DNA of 64,000 nucleotides from Saprospiraceae bacterium (GTDB lineage: Bacteria; Bacteroidota; Bacteroidia; Chitinophagales; Saprospiraceae), in the NCBI GenBank assembly GCA_028285545.1, contig JANQPA010000058.1:62001-126000 (forward strand). The letters are read 5' to 3'. The notes under the pieces are model-generated. The model ran no database searches and had not been told where the DNA came from. It saw only the letters and a program-made list of their open reading frames with translations. The position numbers and the translations under genes were made by a program. Positions 32,553 through 40,737 of the stretch are shown one piece after another; the stretch's first letter is position 1, and every line of letters begins with the position of its first letter.

Positions 32553-33968
32553 CTAATCCACCACTTTCTTAAACTTCTTATCTGCCTTTTTCCAGTCTTC
32601 AATTTGTGGTTCGGTAGCTTTTCGATCTCCAACCACCATTAAGAACATTTTTTCAGGATCGAGATATTTGGAGGCCACTTCGGCAATCTTTTCCGGTGTA
32701 ACAGCATAAATACTGTTTATTCTTTTATTAAGATAATCTTCTTCCAGACCATGGAAGTCAATATTATAAAGTTGATTGATTATCCCTCCTCGGGTTGAGT
32801 TGGCACGTACAAAACTACCGGCCATATAGTTTTTCACGCCCTCTAATTCCTCTTCTGTAGGGGCTTCTGTTCGGAGGCGATCTATCTCACGAGATATTTC
32901 AAGTATGGCATCTCCAGTACTTTCAATAGTAACGTCAGCAGCCTGATACCAAACGGAAGCTTTATATCGGCTATTGATGGTACTAAAAGGCGAATAGGTA
33001 AACCCTTTATCCTCTCGTATGTTCGAAGTTATCCTTGAAGAAAAAGATCCTCCCAATAGATCATCCATAACCTCCAGAGCAACAAAGTCTGGATGTGAAG
33101 GATCCGGAACCGGAATTCCGAATCGTATGGTTGATTGAGGTGAATTAGCCCGGTCTGACAATTCAACATTAACATTCATATTCGGTTCAGCTATAGGGAA
33201 GGCAACTTCAGGACCTTCCTTCCAGGCTGAAAAATGATCTTTTAGAGCAGTTTCTACCTGATTTTTGTTATACTTTCCAACAACATAAAGGGTTGCTCTT
33301 TTTCCTCCAAACTCTTCATCATAATAACTTTTGACATCTTCTAGCGTCCGATTGTCAATATCCTCATCACTTGGTAAAGCTCGGCCATAGGGATGATCTC
33401 CATAGATGGCTTTATCAAACATTTGGGTGGCAACCGTTCCTGCCTGACTTCTGGCCACACTCATCTGACGTTTCATGTCATTCTTAAGGCGATCTAACTC
33501 TGATTCTGGGAATTTAGGCCTGAGCAGAACCTCGGCAAATAATTCAATTGCTCTAGGTGCAAATTCAGAAAGGATGGTTGCATTTACAGAAATCACATGA
33601 GTTCCTGCATTTACACTTAGTTGTCCTCCCATTTTAGCAAATTCCAGTGAAAGGGCTTTAGAGTCGTAATTTTCAGTTCCCTCCTGCATTAAATTAGCCA
33701 ATAAGGAAGCGGCACTAATGTTTTCTTCTTTTTCAAGAATTGGGCCGGCAGCAATATACATTTGGATGGTCACTTTGGGTACAATCCCATAATCCACCAT
33801 CACCATTTTAAGGCCATTATCTAATTCCAAAACATCAGGCTCTGGAATTTTAAAATCTTTCGGAGTTCCTCCTTCCGGTGGTAATTCTTTTTCTTGCGCA
33901 TTTAGTAAAAAAGGCAGAAAGGCCAGCACGGCTATATATGATATTAATTGAAAAAATTTCATAATCAT
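32553..33968 (-). CDS. M16 peptidase homologue, non-catalytic subunit
   Basis: 471 residues with a signal peptide (FLLNAQ near residue 24) and two M16/insulinase domains. In the first, the HxxEH zinc site is missing: the region LDNGLKMVMVDYGIVPKVTI... continues with ENISAASLLANLMQEGTENY. In heterodimeric M16 enzymes, one subunit lacks the site and supplies the substrate-holding R/Y pair; the C-terminal domain here has FSSRITSNIREDKGFTYS, which fits. It is translated just after the catalytic partner (19-bp gap), so the two probably form the active periplasmic protease. Confidence 0.88.
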   Translation of the reverse strand: MIMKFFQLISYIAVLAFLPFLLNAQEKELPPEGGTPKDFKIPEPDVLELDNGLKMVMVDYGIVPKVTIQMYIAAGPILEKEENISAASLLANLMQEGTENYDSKALSLEFAKMGGQLSVNAGTHVISVNATILSEFAPRAIELFAEVLLRPKFPESELDRLKNDMKRQMSVARSQAGTVATQMFDKAIYGDHPYGRALPSDEDIDNRTLEDVKSYYDEEFGGKRATLYVVGKYNKNQVETALKDHFSAWKEGPEVAFPIAEPNMNVNVELSDRANSPQSTIRFGIPVPDPSHPDFVALEVMDDLLGGSFSSRITSNIREDKGFTYSPFSTINSRYKASVWYQAADVTIESTGDAILEISREIDRLRTEAPTEEELEGVKNYMAGSFVRANSTRGGIINQLYNIDFHGLEEDYLNKRINSIYAVTPEKIAEVASKYLDPEKMFLMVVGDRKATEPQIEDWKKADKKFKKVVD

Positions 33969-33987
33969 TAAATTTAAAATTAAGGAT

Positions 33988-35379
33988 TTAACTTTCTGGT
34001 TGAGCAGGAGTAGTTGTTAGAATAGTACGATTAGCGGGTATTAAATATTCCCTGGCTGTCTTTTTCAACAACTCCAAATCCACCTTTTCAAATTCCGCTT
34101 CTAGTTCATTTACACGAGCAGGGTTGTCATCAAAAAGGGCAAAACTACAGAGTAAATCCACCAGACCAAAACCAAAAAATTGGCTCACTAAATCATATAA
34201 CCCAGAGCGTCCTTTTACCAAAGCAATGTCCAGATTTTCTTGAGTCAAATCTGTTTGTAGTCCTGCAATGACTTCATCCACAACTGCAACGATCGAATCG
34301 GCATCCACGGTAGCATCATGAGTTAAATTAAACATCCAAAGCATGGGGCCATTATAGTTGAACATATTGCCCAAATAATTGATACCACCACCTACCCCAG
34401 CGGAAAAGCCATTTTCCTGAACCAGGGATTGGTATAATTTGCTATCGTTTCCTTGTAACAAAATCTGATCCAAAAGTCCCATGGCGAAGTACTCGGGCGT
34501 ATTCCTTTCTGGCATATGATAAGCAATAGCAATAGCAGGTCTTGGAGCTAGTGGATCTGGCTTGTTAAATCTTTTCTCCTCCGTTTGTTTTTCTTCTGAA
34601 ACATCAGGCATGACTATTGTTTCACCGCCAGGAATATCCCCAAAGTATTTATCAATCAATTGCTTAGCTTCTTCAATATCAAAATCTCCTACAATCGATA
34701 AAGCAGCATTGCTTGGTTTATAATATTTATCGAAAAATGCCTGTACATCTTCTAGAGTAGCTGCATCCAAATCTGCTAGATCTCCATAAAAGTTATGGGC
34801 ATTATACCAATTCTCATTAGCGTATTGAGGCATATCCAGCCATGGGAAACCTCCGTAAGGTTGGTTCATAATATTTACTTTCACTTCATTTTTTACCACT
34901 CCCTGTTGATTGGTAAGATTGTCTTGCGTAATGGCAAGGCCTTTCATACGATCTGCTTCAGCCCAAAGAAAAGTTTCTAATTTATGGGCAGGTACAATTT
35001 CAAAGTAATTGGTAAAATCAAATCGAGTGGATCCATTTAGGGTACCTCCATTTTTATTCACTAAACCAATAAACTCTCCTTTTCCTAAATTTTTTGACCC
35101 TTGAAACATCATGTGCTCAAAAAGATGGGCAAATCCAGTCCTATCTCGAGGCTCTATCCGGAATCCTATATTATAATACACTCCTATAACTACAGTTGGG
35201 CTTACATCGCTTGGAGATAAAATAACCTTGAGGCCATTATCCAATTTGTAATATTCTACAGGTACTTCAAACTTGATGTTGTCGTCTTTTGAAGTCTCTC
35301 CAGTCGACTTACAAGCTGAGCATAAAACAATCAGGCACAGAAATAAAATGTACCCTGGCTTAAGCTTTTTTTGAAACAT
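33988..35379 (-). CDS. M16 zinc peptidase, catalytic subunit, putative lipoprotein
   Basis: 463 residues. The N-terminus (ILFLCLIVLCSAC) looks like a lipoprotein signal with Cys23 as a likely acylation site. The zinc site is present: HLFEH at residues 85-89 gives His85, Glu88 and His89, and Glu165 lies 76 residues later as the third ligand. A second M16 domain follows. It partners with the inactive subunit encoded next, as in other bacterial M16B pairs. It probably degrades peptides or misfolded proteins in the periplasm. The upstream region contains a 58-bp palindrome. Confidence 0.92.
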   Translation of the reverse strand: MFQKKLKPGYILFLCLIVLCSACKSTGETSKDDNIKFEVPVEYYKLDNGLKVILSPSDVSPTVVIGVYYNIGFRIEPRDRTGFAHLFEHMMFQGSKNLGKGEFIGLVNKNGGTLNGSTRFDFTNYFEIVPAHKLETFLWAEADRMKGLAITQDNLTNQQGVVKNEVKVNIMNQPYGGFPWLDMPQYANENWYNAHNFYGDLADLDAATLEDVQAFFDKYYKPSNAALSIVGDFDIEEAKQLIDKYFGDIPGGETIVMPDVSEEKQTEEKRFNKPDPLAPRPAIAIAYHMPERNTPEYFAMGLLDQILLQGNDSKLYQSLVQENGFSAGVGGGINYLGNMFNYNGPMLWMFNLTHDATVDADSIVAVVDEVIAGLQTDLTQENLDIALVKGRSGLYDLVSQFFGFGLVDLLCSFALFDDNPARVNELEAEFEKVDLELLKKTAREYLIPANRTILTTTPAQPES

Positions 35380-35498
35380 ATTTTTTGTTTTGTTGAGAAA
35401 TCAATATAAACTTAATAATACTCTATCATCATTAATCCTTGTCTCTCCGTTTTTTATACCAAATGAATTTATTTTAGCAGAAAAGTGCATCCACATAT

Positions 35499-35556
35499 GT
35501 TTATGAGAGATGATTTCGGAGCGCGCATGCGCGCTCCGAAATCATCTCTCATAAAC
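35499..35556. repeat. Perfect 58-bp palindrome
   Basis: Bases 35499-35527 and 35528-35556 are exact reverse complements with no spacer. The core GGAGCGCGCATGCGCGCTCC is strikingly GC-rich against AT-rich flanks. It lies between divergent genes (M16 on the minus strand, TfoX-like on the plus strand), where a terminator is not needed. Confidence 0.95.
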
Positions 35557-35656
35557 GCTATAAAACCATTGGTCTTTTTATTTAAAATATTTGTCGATAG
35601 ACCCTATTTTATGAAACTTACTAGGCCCTTTAAGTGTTTTTAAAACAAAAAGTTAT

Positions 35657-35962
35657 ATGAAACGAGGGGGAAATTTACTCAACTTTATTCTTGACCAATT
35701 GAGCGATATAGAAGGGGTAACTTTCAGAAAATCGTTTGGCGGAATTCAGTTTTTAAGAAACGACGTAATCTTCGGTAGAATCCAGGGGGGAAAGTTCAAA
35801 TTACAAGCCGAAAGCACCTGTGGTAGTTCTACCAATCCGGATGTAGAAGTGGAAATCCAGCAAAATGGGCAACCCATATATTTATGTGAAGTCCCTGAGC
35901 CCATATTGGAAGACAAAAGCCAGCTTCAGCAGTGGATTATGAAGATACTCAGTATTAAATAA
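35657..35962 (+). CDS. TfoX N-terminal-domain-like small protein
   Basis: 101 residues: LLNFILDQLSDIEGVTFRKSFGGIQFLRNDVIFGRIQGGKFKL, ending PILEDKSQLQQWIMKIL. The layout, a helix, then a FGG.. strand pair with 'v.FG.i..gk..l', and a C-terminal helix, matches the TfoX/Sxy N-terminal domain family of about 100 residues. In gammaproteobacteria TfoX regulates competence; elsewhere the family's role is unclear. No competence genes are near. Its stop codon lies inside a hairpin shared with the convergent APP1-like gene. Confidence 0.65.
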   Translation: MKRGGNLLNFILDQLSDIEGVTFRKSFGGIQFLRNDVIFGRIQGGKFKLQAESTCGSSTNPDVEVEIQQNGQPIYLCEVPEPILEDKSQLQQWIMKILSIK

Positions 35963-35987
35963 TTGTGCCTTGGGCACAATTATTTAA
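35955..35987. terminator. Bidirectional terminator overlapping two stop codons
   Basis: A perfect 15-bp stem (35955-35969 with 35973-35987) and loop TTG. It contains the stop codon of the TfoX-like gene and overlaps the end of the convergent APP1-like gene. Confidence 0.8.
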
Positions 35988-37056
35988 TAAATTTATTTCG
36001 GATGGCATGCTCTTCTGCCTCCCTATAATTTTTGAAAATACAAATCGGCAATTCTAGTTTTTCTTTTTTTAATCTTCTTTCAAGCTTTCTTCTTTTTTTG
36101 GTGTTACCTACATCTCTGAGATATATTCCCAAAATTCTATCCGGAAATTTTTTTGCCAGATTAAAATATATTGTGGGATCTGCCTCTCCAGTATCACCAA
36201 TGCATAAAAATTGCACCTCTGGAAATCTCTCTAATATTTTAAGGATCTGCTTTTTCTTATGCCCGTGATACCCCTTGGCCCTCTTTTCATGAGGCAAACC
36301 TATATCCCGAAGCAAAAGAGGCCCTTCAGGCAGCTTATTCAGTTTTAGAAAATCTTTCAAGACATCATATAAATTCCAGGGGCTTTTAGAAACATAAAAA
36401 AAAGGAGTATCATCTCCAGGCTCATTAAATGAATTTTGCAAATTTCGATAAAAAGCCGCCCCCCTTTGAAAACTCTTTCGGCCAGCCGCACTTTTTAAAA
36501 AAGTCAGATAAATAGCCTGTAATTTGAAAAGAGATTTTAGTTCAGTTTTCAAAATTGTGTCATCAATATCGCTGATAACTGCTCTTTTGGTTTGAGCAGA
36601 TAAAACCAGTACTTCGGTTAGGCGATGGACATCTACTTCTTGCCATGGAGTTTTTTTTACTCTACAGAAAGCTCTTTGCCATTGCCTTTGGCTTCCTTCA
36701 ATTGGAAAAGAAAGCAAAGAATCAACTTCAAAATACCCCTCTACATCAGTATGAACCTCAAATATGTTTTGGCCAAATTCAATTTCTACCAAAGCACTCT
36801 GAATTTCTCTACTTCCAAACCGACGATAATTATTCATAAAAATTCGCCAAAGGGAGTCTTGATTGGTATTGGTAATAAAACGATCTGCCAGTACCCGTCC
36901 TTTAAGATAAAGGTAGTTCGAGCTGGCAAAGCCTCCATAATCATCAATGCGAACAGGTTTCTTTGTAGATATATTGAAAAAGGACTTTATCCTGAAATGA
37001 GTTGCATTATAAGCCAATTTGAAAGTACTTAATGCATTCAGGAAGATTCGCTTCAT
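35980..37056 (-). CDS. APP1/DUF2183-type phosphatase-domain protein
   Basis: 358 residues. The C-terminal domain (about 165-345) has the HAD-like start DIDDTILKT and the sequence FFYVSKSPWNLYDVLKDFL, then RDIGLP..., LCIGDTGEADPTIY. This is the conserved pattern of the App1 phosphatidate-phosphatase catalytic domain. The N-terminal half is an uncharacterised beta-rich region (VEIEFGQNIFEVHTDVEGYFEVD). Bacterial members are common but not well studied; a phospholipid phosphatase role is inferred from yeast App1. There is no signal peptide. The gene stands alone. Confidence 0.85.
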   Translation of the reverse strand: MKRIFLNALSTFKLAYNATHFRIKSFFNISTKKPVRIDDYGGFASSNYLYLKGRVLADRFITNTNQDSLWRIFMNNYRRFGSREIQSALVEIEFGQNIFEVHTDVEGYFEVDSLLSFPIEGSQRQWQRAFCRVKKTPWQEVDVHRLTEVLVLSAQTKRAVISDIDDTILKTELKSLFKLQAIYLTFLKSAAGRKSFQRGAAFYRNLQNSFNEPGDDTPFFYVSKSPWNLYDVLKDFLKLNKLPEGPLLLRDIGLPHEKRAKGYHGHKKKQILKILERFPEVQFLCIGDTGEADPTIYFNLAKKFPDRILGIYLRDVGNTKKRRKLERRLKKEKLELPICIFKNYREAEEHAIRNKFIK

Positions 37057-37239
37057 ATTTTATCCATTTAAGTAAGACAAAACTACCATTTCAAACCCTC
37101 TTAAAATCAAAACTTCAATTATTTTTTAAATAAATCGATTTCATAAGAATTATTTTCCTTTTTTTTTAGTTTACACAATATAACTTGCTAAAAAAAGGTT
37201 ATATATAAAAAATTCATATTCCAAAAACTGATTATCCAC

Positions 37240-38136
37240 ATGCGTGCGACAACACTCTTCAGCTTGTCCATGGCATTATTCCTAACGGGAAATGCCCAGG
37301 AGAGGTTTATCTCTTCTGATTTTACCCGCTTCTATGATTGGTTTCACGAACACGCTCAAACAGAATTACTTTACACGCATCAAGCCACCTTATACATTTT
37401 TGAATACGAAACTCCAATTAGGCAATCTCCTTGTCTTGAAGGAGAAATACTTGGTCATTTATCGATCGGTCAAAAAGTAAGCAACTTTATCCCTAATTCA
37501 GATTTTTATACACCCACTGAAGATCAAATTAATGGATATGATGATCTTTGGTACCCAGTCAAAGCTCATGATTCTCATGGACAAGAAATAGAGGGTTTTG
37601 TGTGGGGTGCTCATATTGCCAAAGGCTGGCGTCGGGTAGACCTCACCTTCGACCAAGAAAAGGAGCTTATATTATTGGGCATTTCTTCAAGGCCAAGAAC
37701 GGAGCCTGAAGACATTAATGCCGAGATAAGGATTTTGAAAGGTGATCATTTGTTAGCTCAACAGCAAATTCCAGGGCTTTGTCTTTTTGAAGAATGTCAG
37801 TCTAGTGCTTTATTAAGGATTATCCAAGACTCTATTTACCCAGAATTAATTGTCCTGGAAGCAAGTACTTTAACTGTAGCTTGTGATGTGAGCATTGAAA
37901 AGAATTTCTATTACTGGGATGGCTTCAAATTAATAAATGTTCTATCTGGAGAGTTTGCTTTTAATCCCACTTATACAGAAAAATCCTTTACCTTAAATAG
38001 ATCGCCATCCCGAAAAGGGACGGTTTCTTGCAGTCTTAGTTATTTGGACGAAAATTTTAATCCAGTGTGGGATTTTAAGGTAAATTCCGGGCCTGTGGTA
38101 AGGGTAAAAAATAAGGTTAATACCAAAGCAAAGTAA
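37240..38136 (+). CDS. Secreted SH3-like hypothetical protein
   Basis: 298 residues with a signal peptide (ALFLTGNAQ near residue 19). Residues about 50-130 resemble a bacterial SH3 domain (YETPIRQSPCLEGEILGHLSIGQKV, then DDLWYPVKAHD...EGFVWGAHIAKGW). The rest is beta-rich without a known motif. Bacterial SH3 domains often bind peptidoglycan or surfaces. The gene is monocistronic between a minus-strand phosphatase-like gene and a minus-strand oxidoreductase gene. No sorting domain is seen. Confidence 0.6.
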   Translation: MRATTLFSLSMALFLTGNAQERFISSDFTRFYDWFHEHAQTELLYTHQATLYIFEYETPIRQSPCLEGEILGHLSIGQKVSNFIPNSDFYTPTEDQINGYDDLWYPVKAHDSHGQEIEGFVWGAHIAKGWRRVDLTFDQEKELILLGISSRPRTEPEDINAEIRILKGDHLLAQQQIPGLCLFEECQSSALLRIIQDSIYPELIVLEASTLTVACDVSIEKNFYYWDGFKLINVLSGEFAFNPTYTEKSFTLNRSPSRKGTVSCSLSYLDENFNPVWDFKVNSGPVVRVKNKVNTKAK

Positions 38137-38187
38137 AAGGAGGTATTTGAATGTACCAATACTGAAGATTCATAAAACACCCCTTGT

Positions 38188-39168
38188 TCAGGTTATTTTT
38201 AAAATAATTTTACCTATGTTTTTATTTTCTTCCATCTTTTGATGGGCTTGAGCGGCCATATCCCAGGTATAGACAGAATCGATAATAGGTTTTAATTGTT
38301 CATTTTCAAATAAAGGCCAGGCAAAATTAAACAGATCCTTGCTTAAGGCAATTTTGTATTCTTGAGTCCGGGACCTAAGAGTTGAGCCTGTAATTTGAAG
38401 CCTTTTTTGTAGAATAGGGCCAAGGTTAGTCTCTGATATTTTGGGTCCTCCCATCCAACCTTGCATAATAAGTCTTCCTTCTAAAGCCAGGCAATTCAGG
38501 TTTTTTTGGAAATAAGGGCCACCGATAAAATCCATAATTACATTTACACCCTGTCCCTCTGTCAAACGCTTAATTTCCACCTCGAAATTTTGATTTTTAT
38601 AATCTATAGCTTCTTTTGCACCCAGTTGAAGGCAAAATGAATGTTTACTTTTAGAGGCTGTCACTATGGACTGAGCACCAATAGCCTTTGCCAGCTGGAT
38701 AGCGGCAGTCCCAACCCCACTAGCTCCGGCATGAATTAGAACGGTTTCTCCGTTTTGTAAGTCAGCCAACCATCGAATGGCCTGGAAGGCAGTCAAAAAA
38801 ACTTCCGGGATAGCAACGGCTTCTTCTAATCCAAGCCCCCTGGGGATGGGGAGAGCCATATCTTCATGAATTCTGGCTAATTCTGCATAACCTCCACCTG
38901 GTAATAATCCGCAGACTTTATCGCCTACCTTCCATTTTTGAACAGAATTGCCTATTTGGGCAACCACACCAGCCATTTCTAATCCCATGATCTCACTTTC
39001 ACCTTCTGGAGGTGGATATAGGCCTTTTCTTTGCAGGGTATCAGCTCTGTTTAAGGCAGTAAAATGAACTTGAACTAAAATTTCATTATCTCCGATCACG
39101 GGATCCAGCACTTCAGAAATTTGCATTTGTTCTGGGCCGCCGAAAGATTTGAGGGTAATGGCTTTCAT
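38188..39168 (-). CDS. Zinc-independent NAD(P)H:quinone oxidoreductase (zeta-crystallin/PIG3-type)
   Basis: 326 residues from the ATG at 39168. An in-frame start at 39255 would translate the octamer array as KYPNTQIP repeats and is rejected. The medium-chain reductase layout is clear: MKAITLKSFGGPEQMQ, the GroES-like half, then the Rossmann motif HAGASGVGTAAIQLAKAIGA, and IMDFIGGPYFQKNL. The catalytic-zinc Cys/His residues are absent. It is close to PIG3-type quinone oxidoreductases using NADPH. Seven 8-bp repeats abut the start codon, so expression may vary with repeat number. Confidence 0.88.
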   Translation of the reverse strand: MKAITLKSFGGPEQMQISEVLDPVIGDNEILVQVHFTALNRADTLQRKGLYPPPEGESEIMGLEMAGVVAQIGNSVQKWKVGDKVCGLLPGGGYAELARIHEDMALPIPRGLGLEEAVAIPEVFLTAFQAIRWLADLQNGETVLIHAGASGVGTAAIQLAKAIGAQSIVTASKSKHSFCLQLGAKEAIDYKNQNFEVEIKRLTEGQGVNVIMDFIGGPYFQKNLNCLALEGRLIMQGWMGGPKISETNLGPILQKRLQITGSTLRSRTQEYKIALSKDLFNFAWPLFENEQLKPIIDSVYTWDMAAQAHQKMEENKNIGKIILKIT

Positions 39169-39224
39169 GTATTTGGGTATTTGGGTATTTGGGTATTTGG
39201 GTATTTGGGTATTTGGGTATTTGG
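39169..39224 (+). repeat. Octamer array (GTATTTGG)x7 touching a start codon
   Basis: Seven identical 8-bp units run without interruption and end exactly at the base before the oxidoreductase ATG (minus strand, 39168). The array forms the whole proximal leader of that gene. Confidence 0.95.
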
Positions 39225-39370
39225 GTAAGGTTTTATTATAGGCTTTTTTATTCAAATTTTGAGGTGTTTATTTTTATTTACAGATGTTTTTATTATTTAG
39301 GTCTGAACTGCGTCTGCCTGCCGGCGAGGCAGGCGCGGTCCAGGCATTGAATTAGCAGCAACTTTCCAAT

Positions 39371-39400
39371 CCCAATACCCCAATACCCCAATACCCCAAA
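39371..39400 (+). repeat. Octamer array (CCCCAATA), facing arm
   Basis: About 3.5 units of CCCCAATA end exactly at the base before the ribA stop codon (39401, minus strand). The reverse complement TATTGGGG differs by one base from the TATTTGGG units at 39169-39224, so the two arrays face each other across 146 bp. That spacer holds a GCCTGCC/GGCAGGC inverted repeat. Confidence 0.9.
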
Positions 39401-40009
39401 CTACACATCAAACAAATGCCCCATATCCTTGGCCTTTGTTTTCAGGTATCCTAAATTATCCTTATTCGGCTCTATGACTAATGGCACTCTTTCTACTATA
39501 GTAATATTAGAAGTATCAAAAGCTTCAATCTTTTCTGGGTTATTGGTAAGCAATCGAATTTCACTTACCTTTAATAGTTCCAGCATTTTAATGGCTACAT
39601 CGTAATGCCTGGCATCGACTTCCAAACCTAGGTGAACATTGGCATCCACTGTATTCAGGCCGGAATCCTGCAAATTATAGGCTTTTAGTTTATTGATCAG
39701 ACCAATCCCGCGACCTTCCTGTCTTAGATAAAGGACAATTCCACCATTTGCAGCTGTTAATTCTAGGGCCTTATCCAGTTGTTCACCGCAATCACATCGT
39801 TTAGAACCAAAGAGGTCTCCAGTTATGCATTCTGAATGGACACGTATAAGGACAGGTTTGGAAGGATCAAATTGATTATGAACCAAGGCAAGATGAGGCA
39901 TCCAATCAGAAGCTTCTTCTGCAAAAGCAATCATATTAAAGTCCCCCCAGGGTGTTGGAATTGCTGCTTCAGCCTGTTTTTTAATGATTCTGCTTATTTT
40001 TTTCACCAT
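39401..40009 (-). CDS. ribA: GTP cyclohydrolase II
   Basis: 202 residues, the normal length for a stand-alone RibA. The zinc ligands lie in GDLFGSKRCDCGEQL (about 64-78) and the active-site loop in LRQEGRGIGL (about 95-104). It converts GTP to 2,5-diamino-6-ribosylamino-4-pyrimidinone 5'-phosphate, the first step of riboflavin synthesis. No DHBP synthase domain is fused. Repeat arrays touch its stop codon and lie just upstream of its start. It is in the same direction as the oxidoreductase gene but separated from it by the repeat spacer. Confidence 0.95.
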   Translation of the reverse strand: MVKKISRIIKKQAEAAIPTPWGDFNMIAFAEEASDWMPHLALVHNQFDPSKPVLIRVHSECITGDLFGSKRCDCGEQLDKALELTAANGGIVLYLRQEGRGIGLINKLKAYNLQDSGLNTVDANVHLGLEVDARHYDVAIKMLELLKVSEIRLLTNNPEKIEAFDTSNITIVERVPLVIEPNKDNLGYLKTKAKDMGHLFDV

Positions 40010-40017
40010 AATTATAG

Positions 40018-40087
40018 TAGAAGATAGAAGATAGAAGATAGAAAGTACAAGGAAATGTCATTTTACTTTCTACCTTCTACTTTCTAC
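40018..40087. repeat. Facing TAGAAGA/CTACTTT heptamer arrays
   Basis: Four units TAGAAGA, TAGAAGA, TAGAAGA, TAGAAAG (40018-40045) face CTACCTT, CTACTTT, CTAC (about 40063-40087). They can pair imperfectly. The arrays lie eight bases upstream of the ribA start codon. Confidence 0.85.
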
Positions 40088-40737
40088 AATAAGATAACAC
40101 AAAGGTAGAACAGTTTTTTGTAATGAAAGGATCAAAAAAAAAGATAATTTTTGTGCTTTTTAAAAAAAGTGGAAATGGCTGTGAACACCTACCAATACTG
40201 ATTTTTTTACCACCTATAGCGAAAAAAAACCCTTTATGTTAAAAAAAACTTAAAAAAAGAGCCAGCGTTTGTCTTTTTTCCTACGTTTAGTTAAAAAATT
40301 AACGACTAGGGTAAACGATTTAAAATTTTTATTTAGATTTGCCAGTGCAATTATGCTTATACCCTAAATAAAACATAGAAGTTTCAATTTTATTAGCGTT
40401 TTTGAAAACTTTCTAAACCACTGTTTCTTTAGCATAAACTATTGATTTTCAATTAAATCACTCGATCACACAAAAAACATTTCCGAACATTTGTATTTAA
40501 AACTGAATTAGGTAAGATTTGAAATTTATGGATTTTCATAAAATCCCTTTTCAAAAAAGAATTTGCCATAGTTAAGAAATATTAACATTCAGATAGAATC
40601 TGTCGCACATCCCAAGAACTTTTATAGAAAACAAAACGAACATTTGTTCTTAAATCATCTACTTTTTAGATGGCTGAAGAATAAGTATTTATGGATTAGT
40701 AAGTAATCAACCATTATTTTATAAAACTTGGATTAAT
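40088..40737 (+). promoter_or_regulatory. Long susC upstream region with candidate promoter and repeated site
   Basis: No gene is present. TAGATTTG at 40334-40341 is a perfect -7 element, though no -33 element fits. Two copies of CGAACATTTGTnnTTAA occur at 40484-40500 and 40637-40653, matching at 15 of 17 bases; the second contains the dyad GAACA-TT-TGTTC. These may be operator sites for the SusC/SusD operon. The leader of about 390 bases could also carry RNA structure. Confidence 0.4.

Noticed and set aside
39169-39255. N-terminal extension of the quinone oxidoreductase with KYPNTQIP repeats
   Set aside because: It is translation of the octamer array. The family's normal N-terminus starts at the ATG at 39168.
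39169-39400. Possible CRISPR array
   Set aside because: Units are 8 bp and contiguous with no spacers, and no cas genes are present.
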